From contig MU400935.1 of the NCBI GenBank assembly GCA_022578965.1, positions 1 to 20,503 on the forward strand: DNA of 20,503 bases. The letters are read 5' to 3'. A program made the position numbers and the translations under genes. This document shows, one piece after another, positions 10,934 through 20,503 of the stretch. The DNA comes from Xylaria sp. FL1777 (lineage: Eukaryota; Ascomycota; Sordariomycetes; Xylariales; Xylariaceae). Under the pieces are notes generated by a model. The model searched no databases. It saw only the letters and a list, made by a program, of their open reading frames with translations, and was not told the DNA's origin. The number at the start of each line of letters is the position of its first letter. The stretch's first letter is position 1.

Positions 10934-11715
10934 ATTGATTTTTTTGCAAAAAAAGCAAAAAAAGCTAAAAAAAAACATGAAATAATATAACTAAATTAAT
11001 TATTTAAAAAAAAAAAATAAACCTTAATAATATTTTTATATTTTATAACTTTTTTATGTTTAATAATATAAATAATAAAAACTTTATAATATTAAATATT
11101 GCAATTAAAAACTTATTAAAATAGCTAATAAAAATTTATGAACAAATATAATTTACTTATAATAATATATAAGCTTTTATAAAATATATAAAATTTATAA
11201 GCTAAGCATAATATTATAAATTATTTATAACTTATAAAGCAATTTAAATTATATATAATTTTGTTGCAAAACGTTTTTAAATTTAAACTAAAATAATATA
11301 AAATTAAATTAAGAAGTTTTAGCAAAAAATAATCTAAAAAAGTATTACTTTTTTTAAAAAAGTATAAAAAACTATTATTTAACTAGCTATTAATGCTTAA
11401 GCAAAAAAACAAGCTATTATTTAATTAAAAAAAATAGCTAACTATTATTATTATATTTTTAGTATTTTTTAAAAAAAAATAGTTAAACAAAAATAAGCTT
11501 GCTAAAAAAACCAAAAAATAATTAATAGCTAAGCAGCTATAAAAAATAAACAAATTAATTAATTATTTAATTGCTTTTATATTAATTTATTTTAGCTAAA
11601 AAAACTTTGCGTATATATATAAGTAGCTTTTATTAAATTCTATAATTAATTAAATAATTATTAATAGCTAAATGTAAATTTAATTATAAAAAAGCTTTAA
11701 TTATAAAGTATTACT
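10934..11715. other. AT-rich decayed DNA between the two elements
   Basis: The stretch is A-rich on the plus strand, with dense stops in all frames and no surviving gene. It lies between the right end of the LTR element and the left inverted repeat of the second element. Together with 17443 onwards it may be an older element split by the inverted-repeat element, but I found no sequence continuity that proves this. Confidence 0.6.
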
Positions 11716-11721
11716 TGTAAC

Positions 11722-11751
11722 AAACCTGTTATATATTAATATAACGGGTTT
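11722..11751. repeat. Terminal hairpin of the left arm
   Basis: AAACCTGTTATAT (11722-11734) and ATATAACGGGTTT (11739-11751) are inverted repeats of 13 bp with one mismatch around a 4-bp loop. The same 30-bp palindrome lies at the right tip (17407-17436). A palindrome next to the end is a plausible recombinase recognition site. That role is inferred. Confidence 0.8.
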
Positions 11752-11999
11752 GCCTTTAAGGTCTTAATTTGCAAATAATAATACAATCTTTAATAATAGT
11801 TCATTAGGAAAGTTTTCGAGGTACTTTTACTACTATGCATTAATAAAAGTTTTAAAGGATTAAAAGTAATAAATGTATTAATGCTTAGCAGTTATAAAAA
11901 ATTAATAGCTAAAGAACTAAAACTAAATAAATAACTAAATATAGGAAATATATAATTATATAAACAAAAAAAAAGTAAAAAAAGTAATAACTTTTTTTA

Positions 12000-12103
12000 A
12001 ATTACTGCAAATTTAATAAGCATTAAATTACTATAAGCTTAATAAGCTTTAAATTATTATAAGCTTAATAAGTTTTAAATTACTGTAAGCTTAGTAAGCT
12101 AAA
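12000..12103 (+). repeat. Four tandem 26-bp units in the left arm
   Basis: Units at 12000-12025, 12026-12051, 12052-12077 and 12078-12103 share AATTACT at the start and mostly TAAGCTTAATAAG in the middle, each exactly 26 bp. The right arm has the mirror set at 17055-17158. Iterated subterminal motifs are typical transposase-binding sites in long-TIR transposons. That role is inferred. Confidence 0.88.
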
Positions 12104-12209
12104 TAAGTTATTATATAACTTTAACTTTAGCTAGTAAAAAAAAAAGTGCAAAATATATATAAAAGCATTAAGCTGCTTTAAAAGCTACTTTTATGCTAAT
12201 TTTATAACA

Positions 12210-15200
12210 TTATTTTTTTTTTTCTAGAATTATTATTTTAATAATTTTTCGTAAGTATTTTTTTTTCTTTTTTTTTTTGTATGTTATAATGTTAAAGCAG
12301 ATTAAAAAAACTAACTGCTTATTTAAAACAAAACAAAAATTTGTTTTTGCTTCCTTTATTAATTTTATTAGCTATAAAGTTATGCTTTATTTTTGCTATT
12401 TTAATTAATTATTAATATATAAAATAATAAATAATATGTTTTGTTGTTTTAAATATATATACGCTAATTGCTTTTGTAATAAATTAAAAGTTTTAATTAA
12501 TTTAATTAACAATATAGTTTTTAAACATTATTGTTTTAAAAAAAAAAAAAAGCAAGCAAAGCAACAGTTATTTTTAGTTTAAAAAAAATTAAAACGAGCT
12601 TAAAATAGCTTTAATTTTGTTTTAAGCAAGTTAGTTTAGCTTTGCATATAAAAACGTTTTTTAAAAGCAAAAAGTATTAAAATAGTTTAGCAAAAGCTTT
12701 AGTTTTTAAATAAACTAAACAAAATAAAACGTATTAAAAAAAAACAAAAAGCGTTAGTAAAAAAGCAAAAATAATAAAAAAAGCAAGCTAAAGTAACATA
12801 AGCTGCTTTATTTAAGTTTAATTAAAATTTTTTAGGTGTTTTTTTTAAAGTTAACTTTTTTTTTTTAGTTTTAAGCAGTTAAAATATTAGCAGTAAAACT
12901 AATTTATAACTACTTTAGTAGTTTTTAAATATTTCTTAAGTTTTTAAGTATTATTAACATATAAATATTCTTTTTATTTAATAAAATACTTTAAATTATT
13001 GTTATTTTAATAAAAATTTAATATATTTTTAACTTTATAAATGTTTTAATCTGTTTTTATTTTTAGTTATGTTTTAATAAGTGTTTTAATAAATGTTAGT
13101 TTTAATAAAAAAATATAAAAAATAAAGTAAATTTGCATATTTTTTAGTAATAATAGTTTATAGTTAGTAAATAAAATGATTTTTTTAATTTTAAAAAAGC
13201 TAAATTTTTTAAATTTTAATTTATTGCTTAATTGTTTTGTTTTAATTTAAAAAATATTAATGTTTACATTTTGTTTTTATTATAGCAAATAAACTTTATT
13301 TTTTTTTTAAAGGTTAGTTTTTTAGTTTATTTTTTATTATAATATACTAATATTTATTGTTATAAAAATTAAAAGCATAATTATAGTTTAGCTTATAGCG
13401 TTTTAATTTTTATTGCAATAGTTTTTGCTTAAAGTACTATAGTTAAAATAGCAAGTGCTTTTATTAATGTTTTTTTTTGTTTTTTAATAATTGCTTACTA
13501 TTTATAAATAGTTTTATATAAAAATATATTTATATTTTTATTTATTAATATATTATATAAAATTTATGCTATTAGTAATAGTTTTATTTAATTATTTTAT
13601 TAGTAGTTAATATAACTTTATAAATATTATTTTAATATTTAGTTTAATTTTTTTGTTTGTTTATTTATTTATAAATAATAAGCAGTTAAAAACTTTAGTT
13701 TAATACTAATAAGTTTAAAAAAGCTAATTTTAAACTTAAAAGTAAACAATTTATTTTAGTTTAAAACAATTTTTTTTAGTAGCTTATGTTTATTTAAATA
13801 TTAATATATAAAAACATATATAAGTTATTTAATTATTATATTTTCTTTAAACAGTAAAAAGTAAATATACTTAATAAGTTTATTAATAATAATTTATATT
13901 TTATTGTATTATATTTTTATAACTAAATTAATTAATAAAAATAGTGCTATAATAAAATTTTAAGCAATAGTATATTATGCTTGTTTAAGTATTTATATAA
14001 ATTATAGCAGTTTATAAAGCTTATATTAAGCTATTTTAGCTTTATTATAAATATTGCACTTTTTTATAATAAATTTAACTATGTTTTATAGTTTTAAAAA
14101 ATTGTATTTTTTTTATAATTATTAAACTGTTTTTATTGCTTTTTAATATTTATATAATAAGTGTTTATAGAATTTTTTAATAAACTTGTTTTATAAAAAT
14201 TCTAGTAAATAAACTTTATATTTATATATTAGCTTGTTATTTTTTAATTTTTTGTATTTTTGTAATTATGCTAATTTTTTTAAGTTATAAGCTTATTATA
14301 ACTATATATTTATAAAGTTCTTAAATATAACTTTAATTTTTAAGCTTTTATTTCTTTAAAGATATAATACTTAAATGTTTTTTTTTAAAACTTTAAATCT
14401 TTTTTAACTTTATTAACTAAATATGTTTGCTTAAATGTTTTTTTTTTTTTTAATATAATATATTTTAAAGTTAAACTTAAAAAAAAAAAACCATTTAATT
14501 TTTATGTTGTTTAGTAATCTTTTATATAGTTATAAATTTTGTTAAGTTTTAATAATTTAAATAAATTTTAATTAGCTTTATAATTTTTATAAAAAACAGT
14601 TTTTATTTTTTAAATGTTATAATAATTATAAGCAGTTCTTTATTATATATAAAGTATTATAATATTGCGTTTTATAATGCTTTAAAGTAATAAGCTACTA
14701 AATGCTATTTTTTGTTGTTTTTTAGTTGTTTTAAAACTTTTGCAATTATATTATTTAAAACATTTATTTTTAGCTTTTTTTTTTTTTATAAATTAAGTAG
14801 TTTAACTATAAAGTTAAAAATAATTTTTAGTTTTAGTTTTTTAAAAGCTTTTTAAGCTTTCTTTAAAATTAAAAAGGATTTTTTTTTATATTTTTTTTTT
14901 GTATACTTTATAAAGTAAAATGCTATTTTTCCAAAGTTTTAAATTAACATTTAAATATAGTTTAAAAATCTTAATGCTTATTATATATTTATAATAGTAA
15001 CTAAATTAAATATTTTTTAGTTTTATATTATATTAATTTTTAACTATTAAATTTATATTTGTTTTAAAGTAATTATAAATTTTAAAAAATTAATTTTTTA
15101 TATATGCTATATATACTTTTTTGTGTTAAGTTATAATTTTGCTTATTTAAATATTTTTAATACTTAAGTTATATATTTTTTGTGTTTTTTTAGTATTTTA

Positions 15201-16948
15201 AAATAAATCAAAATATTATTTAAATAAATAAACATAAACTTATTTAAAAACTTCTATAAAATCGTTATTATTATATATTAAAAGCTAGCTAATATATTTT
15301 ATAGTTTTTATAGCATAACTATATATTTATATAGTTTATATATTGTTTATATAACAGTTTTTTATTTTTTTTTTTTAGCTATATTAATAGTATAATATTT
15401 ATTTAAAATATTAACTGCTATAAACTATTTTGTTTAGCTAATGTTTTTTTTTATAATTATTAGCAAAATAAAAAAGTATTTATTTATAATAATAATTACG
15501 TTTAATAGTTAATAGTTAATTATTATTTGCTATACTAGTTTTTTTTTTTTATTAATTAGTTATTTTTTATTTTTTATTTTAAGTACTAATACTATAAAAT
15601 ATTTAGCAAATAACTAAAATTCTTTTAAAAATCCTTTTGCTAAATTTTTTTAAATATATTTTTATAAAGCGTTTGTTTTATTTAAGCTTATATAATATAC
15701 TTAATAAAGCTTTAATTAACATTTTTTTTTAATAAAAATATAGTAATTTTATAAGCTATATTTAAAAAGTTTTTTTTTTTTTTTTTTTAAATAGTTTATA
15801 AAATCTATAATATACTTTTAGTATTTTATTTAGGATTTTTTTTTAATTTTTTTAATTTTTTTGCTTTGTTTTTTACTTTTTTAATTAATAGTTTTTGCTT
15901 TTTATTAAGTTAAAAAATTACTAGTTTTTAGCTATAATATTTTTAAAATAATGTTATAATTAAATATATTAGCAATATTTAATACAATTTGTTTTTTGTG
16001 TTTTTATATAAATATATTAAAAAGTTTAATTTCTTTAAGTATACAACTATTATTATAGCTAAAAGTACTTTTATTAAATTTTTTAATTCTTTAGAATTTT
16101 TATTTATATTTTTAAAAAATTTTATTTTGTTTTGCTACTTTAAGTAAAATTATATTAGCTTATGCTTTTAAATTAATTAAAATGTTATATTTTCTTTTTT
16201 AATATATAAATTTAACTTTAAATTAGTTTTATTAATTATTATATTAAACTTTATATAAAGCTTTAGTTTTTTTAGCTATTTGTTGCTTTTTTAATAAGTA
16301 CTTATTTTGTTTTTTGATTTTTTTTTATAAAATGTTTAAATGCTTATTTTATTTTGCACTTTAGATGTTATTGCGCTTTATTTTGTTTTTGCTTTTAATT
16401 AAGCTTTAAATCGCAGTTTTTAAGCTTTTTTGCTTTTAGCAACTATTTTTTAGTATAATTATGCTTTAATTAACTAATAATATTTATAATAGTTATTTTT
16501 ATATTTTTTTAAAATAGTATTATAAGTATAATTAAAATTTTTTTTAAATATTGCAAATTTTTATAAATTTTTATAATAAACTATAGTTATAATTAACTAT
16601 TTTAATTCGTAAAAGTCTTATATTTTTATTTTTGCAATTTGTTTAAAAAACTAATTATTTTTTAGTTTATTAAGTAAATATTAGTAGTAATAATATATTA
16701 CATAATAATTTTATAGTACTTTATTATATTTTAAATTTTTTAAGCATAAAATATTATTATTGTTTTTTATTATAGTTTTATTATAGTAATAACTTTTAGT
16801 AATTAGTTAAATTACTAGCTTTAGTTTTTAAAACGTATTAGTTTTTATGCTAACTATTAATGCTTTTTTGTTTTGTTGCATTTAAAGCAGTTTAAGCTAT
16901 AAAAATACTTTATTTATTTTTATTAGTTTTTTTTTTATAGTATTCTTT
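12210..16948 (-). pseudogene. Core of the inverted-repeat element (decayed coding region)
   Basis: The 4.7-kb core has no surviving frame. Its plus strand is rich in T and G relative to A and C: in 13561-13980 I counted 28 G against 18 C, and the T excess is obvious by eye. This suggests that the coding strand was the minus strand. The right 1.09 kb (15858-16948) has a second, inverted copy at 19413-20503, so the core is a repeated family. A T19 run lies at 15770-15788. No domain is recognisable. Confidence 0.7.
15770..15788. repeat. Homopolymer T19
   Basis: Nineteen consecutive T residues in the element core. No function is suggested, and assembly length may be unreliable here. Confidence 0.9.
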
Positions 16949-17054
16949 TGTTATGAAATTAGTATAAGAGTAGCTTTTAAAGCAGCTTAATGCTTTTACA
17001 TATATTTTGCATTTTTTCTTTTGCTAGCTAAAGCTAAAGTTATATAACAACTTA

Positions 17055-17158
17055 TTTAGTTTACTAAGCTTATAGTAATTTAAAGCTTATTAAGCTTACA
17101 GTAATTTAAAGCTTATTAAGCTTATAGTAATTTAATATTTACTAAACTTGCAGTAATT
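17055..17158 (-). repeat. Four tandem 26-bp units in the right arm
   Basis: Units at 17055-17080, 17081-17106, 17107-17132 and 17133-17158 are the reverse complement of the four units in the left arm. Each ends in AGTAATT on the plus strand. Copy number and spacing are the same in both arms. Confidence 0.88.
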
Positions 17159-17406
17159 TAAAAAGGATTACTACTTTTTTTACTTTTTTTTTGTTTATAT
17201 AAATATGCATTTTTTATATTTAGTTATTTATTTAGTTTTAGTTTTTTAGCTATTAATTTCTTATAATTGCTAAGCATTAATATATTTATTATTTTTAATT
17301 TTTTAAGACCTTTATTAATATATAGTAATAAAAGTACTTTAAAAACCTCTTTAACGGACTATTATTAAAGATTTTATTGTTATTTATAAATTAAAACTTT
17401 AAAAGC

Positions 17407-17436
17407 AAACTTGTTATATTAATATATAATAGGTTT
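17407..17436. repeat. Terminal hairpin of the right arm
   Basis: The 30-bp palindrome runs from AAACTTGTTATAT to ATATAATAGGTTT. It is the counterpart of 11722-11751 and has decayed further. Confidence 0.75.
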
Positions 17437-17442
17437 ATTATA

Positions 17443-19412
17443 TTTTAATAGCTTTTTAATTAATAAAACTTAACATATAAAAACGAATACTAGTATAAAA
17501 AGTTAAATAATAAACAATTTATAAAATAAACTTTTAAAAATATATTAAAGAAATATTCAAAAAATAAAAATGCTAAATAGTATTATATAAGTAAACTTTA
17601 CTTAATAACTAATAAAACTAGATTTAAGTTATATTACTAAAAACAAAAAGTTAAAAATTAAGTTTAAAGATTTTAAAAACTTTTAGAACTAATAACGTAC
17701 TAAAATAATAAACTTTAGGATTTTTATTAGCTATTTTTATTAAAAAAAAAGCAGTAGCAAAAAAAAAGAAATTAAGCAGCAGTAATAAAAAAGAACTAAT
17801 GCTAATATTAACGTTATAAAGCAAACTAGTTATTTTAACTTAAAAAATAGCTTAAATACTAAACGTTATAACTTTTAAACTAGCATAAATATTAGCTATA
17901 ATAATTAAAGCAGTAATAATACTTGCTATTATAATAATAAATTAAAGCTTTAAATAAGTAATTATATTATAATTAATACTAATATTACTACTAGTAAATT
18001 TAATGCTTATTTTTATTACTACTATACTTAAAGTAATAATTTAAAATAAAAAACCTAATTTTTTATTATTATTATTATGTTTATTATTAAAATTATTTAT
18101 AATATTAAAAATACTAAACATTAAAAGTTTTAAACTTATTGCTTTAAAGCTTTATAATAAATTTATAAATATAAAAGCTTTTTTAATTTATGCTAAACTT
18201 TATTTAAAATAGCATTTTATTACTATTATAAAAAAAAATCAAAAAGTAATAATTACTTTATAATTTTTGTTAAAAAAAGTATTAAAATAGTTTTAATTTA
18301 TTTTAAAAGATTTTTTAAAAGCTAATAAATTAACTAATCTTAAGCTAAAAACAAAAAAAATTTTTAAAAACTACGTTAAGTTTAAAAATTAAATAAAAGC
18401 ATTATTTAAAAATACTTAAAAAGCAAAAAATGCAAAAAAAACACTTTATTACTTAAAACAAATAAAAGTAGTAATAAATTATGCTATAAAATTTAAATAA
18501 TTAGCAATAATTTTAAAATTATTTAAGCTTGTATTATTTTATTTATTTTATAATAAATTTAAAACTTAAATTTAAAACAAACTATATGAAATAAATAAAC
18601 TAGCAAAAATTAATATATATATTAATATAACTATTATAATTAATTAATAATTATTTAATTAGTATTTTAAAACTAAAAAAACTAAAAAAAACAAAAAAAA
18701 GAATACTTAAAAAAGTATTAAATAAAGATTTAAGCAAATTAATAAAGTTTAAAAACAATAATTTTAAAATATATTTAAAGTTAAATATTATAACTATAAA
18801 AAAAAAAAACACTTTTAAAAATAATACTAATTTAAAAAAAAGAACAAAAAAAAAAGCTATAAAAAAAAAAGATTTTTTAATTTAAAAAAAAAATACAAGT
18901 TATAAAAGTTTAAAACAACAAAAAATAATAAAGCAATTTAAAAAATACGTTTTTAAAACAAAAGTATAAAATTGCTGTTTTAAGTTAAAATAAAAGTACT
19001 ATATTAAACAAATCTAAATGCTTTATTTATATAAATTAAAATAAATAAACATGTAAATACTATTTAAAAGCTTTATAATTATTAAAATAAATTGCAAAAA
19101 AATATATTTATTATATAAATAATTAAAGTTATTTAATATATAACTTAAAAAAATAGTTTAACTAAAAGTAATAAACAATAAAAAGTAATAAATTAATATA
19201 GTTAGCAAACTTATAAAACTATAAAAACTTTAAACTATTAAAGCTTAAAATATAACTTAAAAAAAATTATATTTAAAAAAACAAAACTATAACTATAAAT
19301 AATATAATTATTAAACTAATTATAAACTATTAAAATACTTAATTATTAAATAAACTTAAAAAAACAAAACTTATAAAACTTTAAAGCAAAAACAAATAAA
19401 ATTAAAAGCTAT
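17443..19412. other. AT-rich decayed DNA, A-rich plus strand
   Basis: About 2 kb with no open frame. The strong A excess on the plus strand suggests an old plus-strand coding element; for example, 18055-18240 has fewer stops per frame than its surroundings but gives no recognisable domain. It lies directly upstream of the inverted core copy at 19413 and may belong to the same ancient element, but it does not match the right inverted repeat or its flank. Confidence 0.55.
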
Positions 19413-20503
19413 AAAAAACACTACAAAAAAAGAACTAATAAAAATAAATAAAATATTTTTATAGCTTAAATTGCTTTAAATATAATAAAATAAAAAAGCA
19501 TTAATAATTAGCGCAAAAACTAATATATTTTAAAAACTAAAGCTAGCAATTTAACTAATTATTAAAAGTTATTACTATAATAAAACTATAATAAAAAATA
19601 ATAATAATATTTTATATTTAAAAAATTTAAAATATAACAAAATATTATAAAATTGTTATATAATATATTATTGCTATTAATATTTACTTAATAAACTAAA
19701 AAATAATTAGTTTTTTAAATAAATTGCAAAAACAAAAATATAGAACTTTTATAAATTAAAGTAATTAGTTATAATTATAGTTTATTATAAAAATTTATAA
19801 AAATTTATAATATTTAAAAAAATTTTTAATTATATTTATAATACTATTTTAAAAAAATATAAAAATAACTGCTATAAATATTATTAGCTAATTAAAGTAT
19901 AATTATATTAAAAAATAGTTACTAAAAGCAAAAAAGCTTAAAAATTATAATTTAAAGCTTAACTAAAAACAAAAACAAAACAAAGCATAATAATATTTAA
20001 AATACAAAATAAAATAAGCATTTAAACATTTTATAAAAAAAAATCAAAAAACAAAATAAGCATTTGCTAAAAAAGTAGTAAATAGTTAAAAAAACTAAAG
20101 CTTTACGTAAAGTTTAATATAATAACTAGCAAAACTAATTTAAAATTAAACTTATATATTAAAAAAAAAAGTATAACACTTTAATTAACTTAAAAGCATA
20201 AGCTAATATAATTTTATTTAAAGTAGCAAAACAAAATAAAATTTCTTAAAAATATAAGCAAAAATCTTAAAAAATTAAAAAATTTAATAAAAGTACTTTT
20301 AGCTATAATAACAGTTATATATTTAAAAAAACTAAACTTTTTAATATATTTATATAAAAACATAAAAAATAAATTATATTAAATATTACTAATATATTTA
20401 ATTATAACATTATTTTAGAAATATTATAGCTAAAAACTAGCGATTTTTTAATTTAATAAAAAGCAAAAACTATTAATTAAAAAAATAAAAAACAAAGCAA
20501 AAA
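19413..20503 (+). mobile_element. Inverted second copy of the element core, cut by the window end
   Basis: The plus strand here aligns without net indels to the reverse complement of 15858-16948: the coordinates of paired bases always sum to 36361. In the 120 bp at 19441-19560 I count 12 differences, all transitions. Homology begins two bases from the inner edge of the right inverted repeat and continues to the last base of the window, so the copy extends beyond it. The 494-bp terminal repeat is absent next to this copy. It is fully decayed, with no open frame. Confidence 0.9.

Larger units (their letters stand above)
11716..12209 (+). repeat. Left terminal inverted repeat (494 bp)
   Basis: It begins TGTAACAAACCTG and ends TTTTATAACA. 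It keeps more C/G than the right arm near the tip, for example AACGGGTTTGCC against AACAAGTTTGCT. It contains the hairpin at 11722-11751 and the 26-bp units at 12000-12103. Homology to the right arm stops sharply after 12209. Confidence 0.9.
11716..17442 (-). mobile_element. RIP-inactivated element with 494-bp terminal inverted repeats, 5727 bp
   Basis: 11716-12209 and the reverse complement of 16949-17442 align over their full 494 bp, almost entirely with transition differences and only a few transversions. They enclose a 4739-bp core. Architecture within each arm from the outside in: a 30-bp hairpin, a long arm, four 26-bp tandem units, and an inner end ATAACA. Length and long inverted repeats suggest a DNA transposon, for example Mutator-like, but no transposase motif survives. 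Target duplication is uncertain: TA flanks both ends if the element is taken to begin at 11720 (ACAAACC), and no 8-9-bp duplication is visible. The core is T-rich on the plus strand, so genes probably ran on the minus strand. An alternative reading is two inverted LTR-like repeats, since each 494-bp unit begins TG and ends CA. Confidence 0.82.
16949..17442 (-). repeat. Right terminal inverted repeat (494 bp)
   Basis: This is the reverse complement of 11716-12209, also exactly 494 bp, running from TGTTATGAAATT at the inner edge to GGTTTATTATA at the tip. It reads CGGACT at 17354-17359 where the left arm has lost the CpG, so both arms have been mutated independently. Confidence 0.9.

Noticed and set aside
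10934..11715. Possible pogo/Fot1-type transposase remnant
   Set aside because: Apparent similarity appeared only if several stop codons were read as mutated residues. The evidence is too weak to name a family.
12000..12103. CRISPR-like array
   Set aside because: The units are contiguous with no spacers and occur in mirror image in both arms of a transposon.
17443..17470. Continuation of the core homology across the right inverted repeat (a solo-insertion model)
   Set aside because: About 14 bp around AAAAGCTAT can be aligned to the DNA left of 19413, but the match needs an indel and then fails with several A/T transversions.
3041..20503. Mitochondrial or naturally AT-rich protist genome
   Set aside because: There are no open frames at all, the neighbouring gene is near 60 % G+C, and repeat pairs differ only by transitions. 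This fits RIP-mutated nuclear repeats better.

Overview
The window looks like nuclear DNA of a filamentous ascomycete (Pezizomycotina type), from a genome with sharply separated GC-balanced and AT-rich compartments. The organism cannot be named from the sequence. The main evidence is the state of the transposons. About 85 % of the window is extremely AT-rich, about 12 % G+C in the two stretches counted by hand (5341-5700 and 13561-13980). It has no surviving reading frames. The repeat copies inside it differ from each other almost only by C/T and G/A changes, which is the signature of repeat-induced point mutation (RIP).

Layout. 1-285 is AT-rich decayed DNA. About 286-3040 is an unmutated, GC-balanced island. 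It carries one convincing gene, a 159-residue SnoaL-like/NTF2-fold protein at 961-1440 (+), followed by about 1.5 kb in which no gene is recognisable. 3041-3549 is AT-rich again. 3555-10928 is a complete but dead LTR retrotransposon: two 287-bp direct LTRs at an exact offset of 7087 bp, flanked by a matching 5-bp target duplication, ATTTT. 10934-11715 is unassigned AT-rich DNA. 11716-17442 is a second dead element bounded by 494-bp inverted repeats. Each repeat contains a terminal hairpin and four tandem 26-bp units. 17443-19412 is unassigned AT-rich DNA. 19413-20503 is an inverted second copy of part of that element's core; it runs off the end of the window.

How the parts relate. The one living gene sits in unique DNA between repeat-derived heterochromatin, the arrangement often called a two-speed genome. 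RIP acts on duplicated sequence, so the sharp borders near 285 and 3040 probably mark where duplicated DNA ends. Nothing in the window looks like a new multi-gene system. The observations most worth checking are the strict sequence context of the surviving cytosines (almost none follows a pyrimidine), the architecture of the 494-bp inverted repeats, and the coincidence between the end of the core homology and the inner edge of the right inverted repeat.
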